Part shown: piece after piece, positions 26,066-35,727 of the stretch
How the letters are laid out: each line of letters opens with the position of its first letter
Position numbering within the stretch: the first letter of the stretch is position 1
Assembly (NCBI RefSeq): GCF_032714475.1
Contig: NZ_JAWDKD010000021.1
Location: forward strand, 62,001 to 126,000
From: Methanolapillus africanus
GTDB lineage: Archaea > Halobacteriota > Methanosarcinia > Methanosarcinales > Methanosarcinaceae
Direction: 5' to 3'
Length of the DNA: 64,000 bases
The notes under the pieces: generated by a model
Databases searched by the model: none
The model's input: only the letters and a program-made list of their open reading frames with translations
Told to the model about the DNA's origin: nothing
Translations under genes and position numbers: made by a program

Positions 26066-27562
26066 ATTCCATTATTCGAAAAACTCAGCATCCTTGACAC
26101 CACACTCCGTGATGGTGAACAAACGCCCGGTGTGGCGCTTTCGACAGACGATAAAATAAAAATCGCAACGGCTTTGGACGATTTAGGCGTCACGATTATT
26201 GAAGCCGGCTCGGCCGTCACGTCCGAAGGCGAACGCGCGGCGATTAAAGCGGTCTCGGCCCTTGGCCTTTCCGCCGAAATTTGCAGTTACTGCCGCATGA
26301 AAAAGGAAGACATTGATCTGGCGCTTGCCTGCGACGTCGATTCCGTTCATCTGGTGGTTCCGTCTTCTGCGCTTCATATTGAGATGAAGCTTCGAAAAGA
26401 CATTTCCAAGATTGAAGATCGGGAATCTGTTCTTTCCATTGCGGGAGACGTTGCAGAATATGCCAAATCGCACGGCCTGATTGTCGAATACAGCGCAGAA
26501 GACGCATCGCGCGCCGATTTAAAATTCCTTAAGGAATTGTATAAAACAGGCGTCTCACATCACGTTGACCGTTTATGTTATTGTGATACTGTCGGTATGT
26601 TGACGCCGGAACGGGCGTTTACGATTTTCTCGGAACTCGCGTACAATGTGGGGGCGCCGCTCTCGGTGCACTGCCACAACGACTTCGGTCTCGCGACCGC
26701 CAACACAGTGGCTGCTTTGCGCGCCGGCGCGGCCGAAGCGCACGTGACCATCAACGGAATCGGTGAGCGCAGCGGAAATGCGTCGCTGGAAGAAGTGGTG
26801 GTCCAGCTGGAACACTTGTACGGCAAAAAAACCGGCATCAAAACTGAGAATTTATACAAAGTCTCCCGCCTCGTGAGCCGGCTCACCGGCATTCCGGTGT
26901 CGCCCAACAAAGCGCTCATCGGCGGCAACTCTTTTACCCACGAAGCCGGCATTCACGTTCATGATTTGGTGAAAAATACGGCGACATACGAGCCGATCAG
27001 CCCCGAATTCGTCGGACGGGAACGCAAAGTCGTTCTCGGAAAGCATGCGGGAACCAGTTCCATCGAATTGGCCCTCAAAGAACTCGGATTCTCCGCCGAG
27101 AAATCTCAAAAAGAAGAGATTTTCGCCCGCGTCAAAGAGATCGGCGATCTCGGCAAACATGTGACGGACGCCGATTTGCAAACGATTGCCGAAGCCGTCC
27201 TGGAAATTCATCACGACCCGGCTGTCCGCTTAAAAGCGTTTACGGCGGTTTCCGGAAGGCCGTCCATTCCGATGGCTTCCGTTGTTTTAGACGTTTTCGG
27301 AAAGGAAACGATTTGCGTCGATACCGGCGACGGCCCGGTGGACGCCGCCATCCGCGCCATCCGGCAAGCGGTCTCATCCGTCGGCGACATTGTTCTTGAA
27401 GAATACCACGTCGACGCCATTACCGGCGGCACCGACGCTTTGGTCGAAGTCATGGTCAAGTTATCCAAGGACGGCAAAACAGTGACCGCCCGCGGCGCCC
27501 GGACCGACATTATTGAAGCTTCTGTCGAAGCGGTCATTAACGGGATGAACCGGTTGGTTTGA
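26066..27562 (+). CDS. cimA: (R)-Citramalate synthase / 2-isopropylmalate synthase family, without canonical start
   Basis: About 498 residues. DTTLRDGEQTPGVALS (metal and substrate motif), SVHCHNDFGLATANTVAALRAGA, HEAGIHVHDLVKN and a C-terminal LeuA regulatory domain (VSGRPSIPMASVVLDVF to the end). Overall similarity is closest to methanogen CimA, which makes citramalate for isoleucine; LeuA is not excluded. The open frame begins after a stop at 26048-26050 and has no ATG, GTG or TTG before the essential motif; I placed the start at ATT 26066 provisionally. Removing one G from GGGG at 26062-26065 would fuse it to an ATG at 26047. Upstream of ilvB, which fits the pathway. Confidence 0.85.
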   Translation: MPLFEKLSILDTTLRDGEQTPGVALSTDDKIKIATALDDLGVTIIEAGSAVTSEGERAAIKAVSALGLSAEICSYCRMKKEDIDLALACDVDSVHLVVPSSALHIEMKLRKDISKIEDRESVLSIAGDVAEYAKSHGLIVEYSAEDASRADLKFLKELYKTGVSHHVDRLCYCDTVGMLTPERAFTIFSELAYNVGAPLSVHCHNDFGLATANTVAALRAGAAEAHVTINGIGERSGNASLEEVVVQLEHLYGKKTGIKTENLYKVSRLVSRLTGIPVSPNKALIGGNSFTHEAGIHVHDLVKNTATYEPISPEFVGRERKVVLGKHAGTSSIELALKELGFSAEKSQKEEIFARVKEIGDLGKHVTDADLQTIAEAVLEIHHDPAVRLKAFTAVSGRPSIPMASVVLDVFGKETICVDTGDGPVDAAIRAIRQAVSSVGDIVLEEYHVDAITGGTDALVEVMVKLSKDGKTVTARGARTDIIEASVEAVINGMNRLV

Positions 27563-27847
27563 CGGCTCAGCCCGTCAACAACCCACCACCCCGGAAATGA
27601 ATTTTTTTGATTTTGAGCAGCGGATATTTTATCCGTTCGCGTTTTTCAAACCAAAAAAAATTCACAAATAAAAATGAGTGACAAGACTCATATAAAATAA
27701 TCCCGTACAGATTGACCTATCATATTTCCAAATGATTCGTTCAAACAAACAATTATCAAAATCATTTCCAAATAAATAAAAATTTAAAATACTGAAAATT
27801 AAAATTTCGATTTCATGAAACAATTGATTGAATAATAGGAGATTTTT

Positions 27848-29560
27848 ATGAAAAAAGAATCGACAGAACGAATGAACGGTGCCAAAGCGTTCATCGAATC
27901 TCTCAAAATGGAAGGCGTGGATACCATCTTCGGCTATCCGGGCGGCGCCTTGCTTCACATTTACGATGAGATATTCGGTTGCGATTTGAACCACATCCTG
28001 GTGCGGCACGAACAAGCGGCAGCGCACGCCGCTGACGGTTATGCGCGCGCGACCGGAAAAGTCGGCGTGTGCCTGGCAACCTCCGGCCCCGGCGCCACCA
28101 ATTTGGTGACCGGCATTGCGAACGCGCACATGGATTCCATCCCGATCGTGGCTTTTACGGGACAAGTGGGCAGTTCCCTCATCGGAAACGACGCCTTCCA
28201 AGAAGCCAACATCACCGGAATCACACTTCCGATCACGAAACATAATTATTTGGTTCAAAAAGCGGAAGATATTCCGAAAACCATCAAAGAGGCCTTTTTC
28301 ATCGCGGCGACCGGCCGGCCCGGCCCGGTTCTCATCGACATCACCAAAGACGCGACGATGACCGAGACGAAATTTTCGTATCCGGAAAGCGTGAATTTGC
28401 GCAGCTACAAACCGACCGTTCGCGGAAACGCCCAACAAATTAAAAAAGCGGCGGAACTGATCGCCAACGCCAAAAAACCGGTGATTTACGCCGGCGGCGG
28501 CGTTGTGCTTTCCAACGCGTCGTCCGAGCTGTATAAATTTGCGGAAACCATCAACGCGCCGGTGACGACAACGCTCATGGGCATGGGTGCGTTCCCGACA
28601 ACGCATCCGCTCTTTATCGGAATGCCCGGCATGCACGGCACAAAATACGCCAATTTCAGCATCCAAGATTCCGACCTCCTCATTGCGGTCGGCGCCCGGT
28701 TTGATGACCGTGTGACCGGAAAAATTTCTTCCTTTGCGGCCGGCGCCAAAAAGATTCACATCGACGTGGATCCGGCGGAAATTTCCAAGAACGTGAAAAT
28801 CGACGTCCCGATCGTCGGCGACGCCAAAAATGTGCTGACAGCGCTCACACAGACGGTGACCGAAAAGATCACGGCCGGAAAAACCGAAGAATGGCTCAAG
28901 CGCGTCAACCAATGGAAAAAAGAGTATCCGCTCGGCTATTTGGACGACGGCTCCACCATCAAACCGCAGTTTGTGATTGAAACGTTGTCCAAAATCGCAC
29001 CCGACGCCATCGTGGCGACGGAAGTCGGCCAGCACCAGATGTGGACGGCGCAGTATTTCCAATTTAAAGAACCGCGCAAATTCGTGACGTCCGGCGGTCT
29101 CGGCACCATGGGATTCGGCCTTCCGGCCGCGATGGGCGCCAAAGTCGGCTGTCCGGACCAAATCGTCCTGAACGTCGCGGGCGACGGGTCGTTCCAAATG
29201 AATTCACAGGAATTGGCCACGCTGGTCACGCACGATATCCCGGTGATTTCCGTGATTTTGAACAACGGCTACCTCGGCATGGTACGCCAGTGGCAGGAAT
29301 TGTTCTACGACTGCAAGTATTCGCACACCGATATCATCGACAGCGTCGACTTTGTGAAGTTGGCGGACGCTTACGGCGCTCTGGGCATGCGCGTGGAAAA
29401 GAAATCGGAACTGGAAGAAGCTGTGAAGCGGGCCATTAAAGAAGGCCGGCCGACGGTCATTGACGTTCGCGTGGACCGGAAGGAAAACGTGTTCCCGATG
29501 GTTCCGGCCGGGGCGTCCATTAACGAAAGGATAGATGAAAGAAAATACGGGGGCAAATAA
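27848..29560 (+). CDS. ilvB: Acetolactate synthase large subunit
   Basis: 570 residues. ThDP enzyme for valine, leucine and isoleucine synthesis. Visible: FGYPGGALLHIYDEI, the catalytic Glu in VRHEQAAAHAADGYARATG, TSGPGATNLVTGIANAHMDS, and the ThDP/Mg motif NVAGDGSFQMNSQELATLVTHDIP. Start ATG 27848, preceded by TAGGAG at 27836-27841. Stop TAA is directly followed by the ilvN ATG. The 285-base spacer from cimA has AT-rich promoter-like DNA (27680-27800), so ilvB may have its own promoter. Confidence 0.97.
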   Translation: MKKESTERMNGAKAFIESLKMEGVDTIFGYPGGALLHIYDEIFGCDLNHILVRHEQAAAHAADGYARATGKVGVCLATSGPGATNLVTGIANAHMDSIPIVAFTGQVGSSLIGNDAFQEANITGITLPITKHNYLVQKAEDIPKTIKEAFFIAATGRPGPVLIDITKDATMTETKFSYPESVNLRSYKPTVRGNAQQIKKAAELIANAKKPVIYAGGGVVLSNASSELYKFAETINAPVTTTLMGMGAFPTTHPLFIGMPGMHGTKYANFSIQDSDLLIAVGARFDDRVTGKISSFAAGAKKIHIDVDPAEISKNVKIDVPIVGDAKNVLTALTQTVTEKITAGKTEEWLKRVNQWKKEYPLGYLDDGSTIKPQFVIETLSKIAPDAIVATEVGQHQMWTAQYFQFKEPRKFVTSGGLGTMGFGLPAAMGAKVGCPDQIVLNVAGDGSFQMNSQELATLVTHDIPVISVILNNGYLGMVRQWQELFYDCKYSHTDIIDSVDFVKLADAYGALGMRVEKKSELEEAVKRAIKEGRPTVIDVRVDRKENVFPMVPAGASINERIDERKYGGK

Positions 29561-30076
29561 ATGTCCGACATGAAGAATTATACGTTGTCCATTTTGGTGG
29601 AAAACCACTATGGTGTGCTGACACGTGTGGCGGGACTCTTTGCCCGGCGCGGCTACAACATCGACAGTTTGGCGGTGGGCGTCACGGAAGACCCATGCGT
29701 TTCCAGAATGACGATTGTGGTCCGCGGCGATGATTCCGTCATCGAGCAAGTGATTAAGCAGCTGTACAAGCTGATTGAAGTCATTAAAGTGGTGGATTTG
29801 AGTTCGGAAGAATATGTCGACCGCGAGCTGGCCCTCATTAAAGTGGCGGCCAACAAAGAAAACCGCGCCGAAATCCTTCAAATTGTGGAAATTTTCCGTG
29901 CGAAAGTCGTCGACGTCGGCGCCAGTACCATGATGATTGAAATCACCGGCAGCGGCGAAAAGATTTCCGCGTTGGAAAAGCTTCTCAAACCGTTCGGCAT
30001 TAAAGAGCTCGCCAGAACCGGTCGCGTCGGACTTCTGCGCGGCACAAAAGACGTCGGCAAGGCGCGGGAAGAATAA
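29561..30076 (+). CDS. ilvN: Acetolactate synthase small subunit
   Basis: 171 residues, the length of the long IlvH/IlvN form. The N-terminal ACT domain NYTLSILVENHYGVLTRVAGLFARRGYNIDSLAVG binds the feedback effector (valine), and the C-terminal ALS_ss_C domain contains VKVAANKENRAEILQIVEIFRAKVVDVG and LKPFGIKELARTGRVGLLRG. Regulates and activates IlvB. Starts on the base after the ilvB stop. Confidence 0.97.
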   Translation: MSDMKNYTLSILVENHYGVLTRVAGLFARRGYNIDSLAVGVTEDPCVSRMTIVVRGDDSVIEQVIKQLYKLIEVIKVVDLSSEEYVDRELALIKVAANKENRAEILQIVEIFRAKVVDVGASTMMIEITGSGEKISALEKLLKPFGIKELARTGRVGLLRGTKDVGKAREE

Positions 30077-30105
30077 AGGGGAATTAACGACGGGGTCAAA
30101 AGTAT

Positions 30106-30342
30106 ATGAGATGGAACTTTGTTGTACAACAAGAAAGAGCAGATTACGTCAGAATTGAAAACCGTAAAGACAAAATAATAATAATGGCAGTATGGGGCAT
30201 AATGGTCCTTTTTTTTATTATTGCTGCAATTAGCCGTAGCGATGCAGTATTAATGGCTACATCGTTCATATTATTATTTGCAATTATTATTACGCTCATC
30301 TTTGGCGTGAAGATTTTATGGCGAAAGTACGTTTACGGCTAA
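30106..30342 (+). CDS. Small membrane protein between ilvN and ilvC, unknown
   Basis: 78 residues: a short polar N-terminus (MRWNFVVQQERADYVRIENR), two hydrophobic helices (about 24-42 and 46-66) and a basic end ILWRKYVYG. GGGGTC lies upstream at the right distance. It has clearly lower GC than the ilv genes on both sides and no counterpart that I know in ilv operons, which suggests a recent insertion. It may be cotranscribed with ilvN and ilvC. No function assigned. Confidence 0.55.
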   Translation: MRWNFVVQQERADYVRIENRKDKIIIMAVWGIMVLFFIIAAISRSDAVLMATSFILLFAIIITLIFGVKILWRKYVYG

Positions 30343-30426
30343 TTAGTGGAACATATCCATAGAATAACAGGCATAAATCTAAAATATATAATTCATTTAA
30401 TTCACATTTCATTAGGAGCTAAAAAT

Positions 30427-31434
<1,008 letters not shown>

Positions 31435-31446
31435 TTTTTTTATTTG

Positions 31447-31480
31447 GATTGATTGAAAAATCAATCTTCTCTTTTTCTTT
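31447..31480 (+). terminator. Intrinsic-type terminator after ilvC
   Basis: Perfect stem GATTGATT/AATCAATC with loop GAAA (31447-31466), followed by TTCTCTTTTTCTTTTTTT. Lies 12 bases after the stop. Confidence 0.8.
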
Positions 31481-31503
31481 TTTTGCGTTTTTCTCTTTTT
31501 TCG

Positions 31504-31945
31504 TTTTTTTGGCGGGCAGCGGGCGCGCGCGTTATGGCGATGGCTTTTCTTTTGGATTTCGAAAACCGTTGGTGGTTTTTTTGTTTATTTTTCTTTTAAT
31601 TTGAGAGTCGCTTTTTTCATAATTCCAAACAAACCACCCCGCTTAAACAGATGCCTTTGGCGTCTGTTTAAGCGGATATCGCAACTGTTGGGATTGGAAT
31701 AGCTGACAGCAGGTGCAGATTGGAACAAGTAAATATGTGTATTGTTGGAAACTGAAAGGTGCAAACAGGAACAAGAAAAACCTGTATTGTTAGAAAACAG
31801 AAGATGCAAAGCGGTACCAAAAAAACCTGTATTGTTAGAAAACAGAAGATACAAAACGGTACCAAAAAAACCTGTATTGTTAGAAAACAGAAGATACAAA
31901 ACGGTACCAAAAAAACCTGTATTGTTGGAACAGAAGATGAGAAAT
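31504..31945 (-). repeat. Composite intergenic repeat, copy 6 (45-bp array)
   Basis: GC core at 31504-31544 (GGGCGCGCGCGTTATGGCGA) behind the ilvC terminator, a hairpin at 31639-31675 (arm CCGCTTAAACAGATGC opposite GCGTCTGTTTAAGCGG, with one G-T pair), then about four units with a 45-bp period (at 31780, 31825, 31870 and 31915) containing ACCTGTATTGTTAGAAAACA. The units are nearly identical to each other but differ from those in copies 1 and 4. Open frames through the array are artefacts. Confidence 0.85.
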
Positions 31946-31956
31946 GAAAATAGAAA

Positions 31957-32080
31957 ATGAGTCAAAAAAACTCATTTCGTCACTTTTTCAACATCAAACA
32001 GCCCGGCATTTTTTGCTTGTGTTTGGCGCGCTCAATTCTTCCGAGAATTGCCACTGCTTTTTTTAATCACTTGTTTTTTC
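31957..32080 (-). pseudogene. Duplicated 3' end of nadE (remnant)
   Basis: On the minus strand this matches the last 30 or so codons and the stop region of nadE at 34302-34405. Shared stretches include CAGCCCGGCATTTT, GTGTTTGGCGCGCTCAATTC and TTCCGAGAAT. Even the small hairpin behind the stop is kept in form but not sequence (GAGT...ACTC here, GAGCC...GGCTC there). The remainder diverges after about 32070. Together with the true nadE end it brackets the low-GC block. Confidence 0.85.
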
Positions 32081-32261
32081 TTTGGTATTTATTTCAATTA
32101 AAAAATAGATTTATTATAATTATTTTTTTAAAATTATAAAGAATTTATAATATATAAATAAACGACGATAATTAATTTGCTACTTAAATTCACACGGGGG
32201 TTGAATATGTAAAGAGAATTTAAGCAGACAAAAAACAAAAATGGAAAAAAGGTGAACAAAA

Positions 32262-33513
32262 ATGGCTTTAAAACAAATATTTTTTGTAACTTTAATTCTA
32301 TCGATAATTCTAATTTTGACATCTCCTGCTTTTGGAGCAGACATTAGAGACCTTTATAAAGACACTCACACCGAAGAGGAAATACAAAAGATTATTGATA
32401 CCGCCAGTCCTACAAAACCCGAAGTATTTTCTAATTATTCAAAGAGTAATAAAGAGAATGTTTTGGCCGTTTATGGCGAAATTCCTGTAAAAAAGGGAGG
32501 AACTGAAGCATATGAATGGTGGCTGTCAATTAGTGATACAGTAATATCAATTTCAAACGACCAAGCTTTAGGAAAATATCATTATATGAATGGCGGATTC
32601 ATTACAGGATATGGACCTTATAGTGAAGGGTTTATTACTGTAAAAATCGACCCAGAACAACGAAATAAAATTACTGAAAAAGATTTGAGCGAAATAAAAA
32701 ATATTGTTGACCAATATGCTGAAAAAAATGGAATAAACAACGCACCAATATTGATTATATGTGAAGATATTCCAAGAATTTCCTCTGAAAATGAAAGCAA
32801 CAAAAAAGATGAATTATCTTTGATAATTGCACAAACCGACCTTTACAATGATTCCTATAGACCTATCATTGGAGGAACAAAAATAACCCGTGAATTTTCA
32901 AACGGCAGTACAAATTATGCAACTATTGGTTATGCTGTACGGTATGTAAACAACTCAAGCAAAACAGGAGTTGTAACCGTTGCATTTGATAGATTACCAG
33001 CCTGCTTCGATGTATCACCCAACAACATCAGGTTATTTTATGGGTAATCCAACGTTTATTACACCAAATGCCACAGATAGCACCAGTAATATCGATGCTA
33101 TATTTGTAGAATATTCAAACGTTAGTGCCAGTATCCATATAGGAAACAATACAATCAGAGCTGTAAATGATGCTAGATACCAGTTCCCCTCTAATCAACA
33201 AATACACAGGTCCGGAATAGCAACAAAAAACACCGTTGGAACATATGGAGGTTATTGGATGGATCAGATAGAATTAGGTGGAGATGGACCTATTGTACAC
33301 AGAATGGACTTTATTTACCAAAGCAATAATTCACAAGGGGGAGATAGCGGAGGACCATTATATACAATAGATGAAGATAATACGCTATCCATCTGTGGTA
33401 TTACTTCACAACATGCAACTCTTGATGATGGAACTCCAATCACAATGTTCGTAGCAGTTGAAGAAATACAGTATCAGCTTGGAGTTATGCCATTGACGAG
33501 ATCAGGAACTTAA
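32262..33513 (+). pseudogene. Secreted chymotrypsin-fold serine protease, frameshifted at the catalytic His
   Basis: Two overlapping frames of one protein. Frame A (32262-33047) has a signal peptide (about 1-27), a prodomain (about 30-175) shared with the gene at 33670, and the start of an S1-type protease domain (GVVTVA). Frame B, open from about 32980, continues with HLIDYQPAS (catalytic His expected at the junction), DAIFVEYS (candidate Asp) and GGDSGGPLY (active Ser, 33337-33363). Deleting one base near 32977-32982 would join them into about 415 residues. Either the gene is inactivated, the sequence has an error, or a frameshift is used. Codon use and low GC differ from flanking genes, suggesting transfer. 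Ribosome site AAAAGGTGAA at 32248. Confidence 0.85.
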
Positions 33514-33669
33514 TGTTGATGAAAAAGAGAGATATGATAAAGGCATCATTATCCCTCTTTATTTTTTAATTACTTTAATATTTCAAATCACCTAAAAACA
33601 AAATCAGATAGTTATTGAATGATGCTAATTCATCAAAATAGGACTCATAAATAAGGAGGGAGAAATGAA

Positions 33670-34302
33670 GTGAATTTAAAATCAAATTTGGTTGGAATAT
33701 TAATTTTAACAATGATCTTAAGTCTGATTTCCCCTTCGTTAGGAACTGACGTACAACAATACATTGATTCATTTGGCCCTATGAATCCTAAAGATTTTGA
33801 AAAATTCTCAAATAGGCATAGTGAAAATATCCTTACCGTTTATGGAGAAGTTCCCGCAAAAAGCAAAGGTGAGGAATCATATGAATGGTGGCAGGCACTA
33901 AGCAATACAATCGTCTCAATTTCAAATGACCAAGCATTGGGAAAATATCATTACATGAATGGCAGATTTATTACAGGATACAGCCCCGATCGTGCCGGAT
34001 ACATAATCATTGCAACAGATCCGGAACAACGAAATAAAGTAACTGAGCAGGATTTAATTGAAATAAAAAATATTGTTGACCAATATGCTGAAAAAAATGG
34101 AATAAATAATACACCAATAGTAATATTAAGTGAAGAATATCCAAAATTTTCAAATAATGAGCCGGAAGAGAAAAATGAAACAAATGAAAGTGAAACGCCC
34201 AATAACAGCAGCAATTCAATTCCAAGTTTTACATTAACAATGTGTCTGCTTTCAATTGCATTTATAATCGGAATCAGTTACAAATCAAAACAAAAGAAAT
34301 GA
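33670..34302 (+). CDS. Secreted protease-prodomain-like protein with C-terminal membrane anchor
   Basis: 210 residues. GTG start after AAGGAGGGA (33653-33661). Signal peptide (about 1-25, VGILILTMILSLISPSLG), then a domain nearly identical in parts to residues 35-175 of the frameshifted protease (SNDQALGKYHYMNG, DPEQRNKVTEQDL, EIKNIVDQYAEKNGIN). Instead of a protease domain it has an Asn/Glu/Ser linker, SIPSFTLTMCLLSIAFIIGI and a basic tail, resembling archaeal PGF-CTERM sorting signals but with Ser in place of Gly. It may be a stand-alone inhibitor or chaperone of the protease; that is inference. Low GC, like its neighbour. Confidence 0.7.
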   Translation: MNLKSNLVGILILTMILSLISPSLGTDVQQYIDSFGPMNPKDFEKFSNRHSENILTVYGEVPAKSKGEESYEWWQALSNTIVSISNDQALGKYHYMNGRFITGYSPDRAGYIIIATDPEQRNKVTEQDLIEIKNIVDQYAEKNGINNTPIVILSEEYPKFSNNEPEEKNETNESETPNNSSNSIPSFTLTMCLLSIAFIIGISYKSKQKK

Positions 34303-34321
34303 GCCAAAAAGGCTCAATACA

Positions 34322-35209
34322 TTACTTTTTCAACTTCAAGCAGCCCGGCATTTTCTGTTTGTGTTTGGCGCGCTCAATTCTTCCGAGAATCGCCGCTGCT
34401 TTTTCTTTGGAAAGCCCGGACTTTTTGACCAATTGTTTTTCTTTTTTCTTGCCGATTTTGCCGCCCTTCTTGCTTTTTTCAATCATCAGCAAAAAGGCGT
34501 CCAATTCTTCATACGAAATCCCAAGATCCGCTTCATCCGATTGTCCTTCAAAGAACCCGGCAGACGGCGTTTTTGTGAGAATATTTTCCGGCAAACCCAA
34601 ATGTTTCGCAAGCAATCGGACTTCCGTTTTGTAAAGGCCGGCAATCGGCTCGAAATCGACGCCGCCGTCTCCGAATTTTGTGAAATAGCCGGTGACGAGC
34701 TCCGTTTTATTTTTCGTTCCGATCACCAACAAATTGTTTTTGTTGGCAAAATTGTAAAGAAGCGACATCCGAAGGCGTGATTTTAAATTGCCGTCAAAAA
34801 TATAGGAGGCGGAGTCAGATCCGGATTTTGATTCAGAATCGGAATCTGAGTCTGTTTCACTTCCGGATTCAAATTCGGCCGCGACAGATTTGGCAGACTG
34901 GAAAACGGGATTCATATCCACTTTTTGGAAATGGAATTCAAATTGACTGTTGAGAGACAGCGCGTCGTTTAAATCGGAACGGTAAGAACTGCCGGTATGA
35001 AAGAAAAAACAGAAAACATTCTCGGGACCGAGCGCTTTTGAAGAAAGCGCGGCGACGACAGCTGAATCGATGCCGCCGGAAAGTCCGAGAACAACGCCGG
35101 TAGCATTGGCTTTTTGGACGGTTTTTCGAATAAAAGAAACGATTTGCTTTTCCGCGGACGCGGCGTCAAAACGGTCCTTCATTTTTTGGTTGGCGGAAAT
35201 CAGAGTCAT
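34322..35209 (-). CDS. nadE: NH3-dependent NAD+ synthetase with an acidic insertion
   Basis: 295 residues; amidates nicotinate adenine dinucleotide. ATP pyrophosphatase P-loop VLGLSGGIDSAVVAALSS, then NLKSRLRMSLLYNFANKNN, GTKNKTELVTGYFTKFGDGG and KTPSAGFFEGQSDEADLG. Between AAEFE and YIFDGNLKSR lies a Ser/Asp/Glu/Lys low-complexity run (about residues 116-138, SGSETDSDSDSESKSGSDS) where homologues have a short loop. The basic C-terminus (KHKQKMPGCLKLKK) is what is duplicated at 31957-32080. ATG 35209, no clear ribosome site. Hairpin GAGCC/GGCTC behind the stop. Confidence 0.93.
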   Translation of the reverse strand: MTLISANQKMKDRFDAASAEKQIVSFIRKTVQKANATGVVLGLSGGIDSAVVAALSSKALGPENVFCFFFHTGSSYRSDLNDALSLNSQFEFHFQKVDMNPVFQSAKSVAAEFESGSETDSDSDSESKSGSDSASYIFDGNLKSRLRMSLLYNFANKNNLLVIGTKNKTELVTGYFTKFGDGGVDFEPIAGLYKTEVRLLAKHLGLPENILTKTPSAGFFEGQSDEADLGISYEELDAFLLMIEKSKKGGKIGKKKEKQLVKKSGLSKEKAAAILGRIERAKHKQKMPGCLKLKK

Positions 35210-35310
35210 AAAGGAAAATTGGGCTTGTTGATTCTAATAGTTTTCTAAGAAAAAATCAAACCAAAAAAATAAAAAATTGAATCGAAAAAAATGAACAAAT
35301 GGAGTTCGTA

Positions 35311-35529
35311 CAGGATTCAGATTTCAGATTGCATCTGCAGGTGACTGTTTTGATTACATCTACTGTTGCTGTATCCAATCATTTCATCGGAATCCGAGAA
35401 AATCAAACGCAAAGCGTTTGATTTTTCGGGATGGTTTGCATGATATCAAAAATGAAATGCCCTATCCATTTTTGAACTCAATATGAAAATGTGTCGCTAT
35501 AACGCGCGCGTCGCCCAGCCGAAAAAAAG
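35311..35529 (+). repeat. Composite intergenic repeat, copy 7 (short)
   Basis: One 34-bp-type unit (GCAGGTGACTGTTTTGATTA), then a hairpin at 35394-35429 (arm CCGAGAAAATCAAACGC, loop AAA) whose base pairs differ from copies 1-3 but still pair. GGGATGGTTTGCATG and the GC core at 35491-35529 follow. Unusually it lies between divergent genes and 199 bases upstream of the CDC48 start. Confidence 0.8.
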
Positions 35530-35597
35530 ACAAAAACAGGAGAAAACGAAAACTCGACAAGAAAATGCCGAAACGGTAAAAATGACCAAGTCAATAA

Positions 35598-35612
35598 AGA
35601 AAATTTATAACC
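35598..35612 (+). promoter_or_regulatory. TATA element of the CDC48 gene
   Basis: AAATTTATAA with surrounding AAAG, about 120 bases before the ATG at 35728. No clear Shine-Dalgarno before the ATG (CAAAAGCGGGATTTT is the nearest purine-rich stretch). The leader would be about 95 nt. Confidence 0.45.
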
Positions 35613-35727
35613 GATAACGGAATGTATACAGTCATCGACTGCAATAGTTTTAAATGAATCAATTATTATTTACTTCATATTTTATTTTGAATTAAATTCA
35701 CACACTTCAACTCAAAAGCGGGATTTT

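Noticed and set aside
31585..31965. Overlapping repetitive open frames on both strands
   Set aside because: The 45-bp array is a multiple of three, so all frames stay open; no start signal and no consistent protein in the sister arrays.
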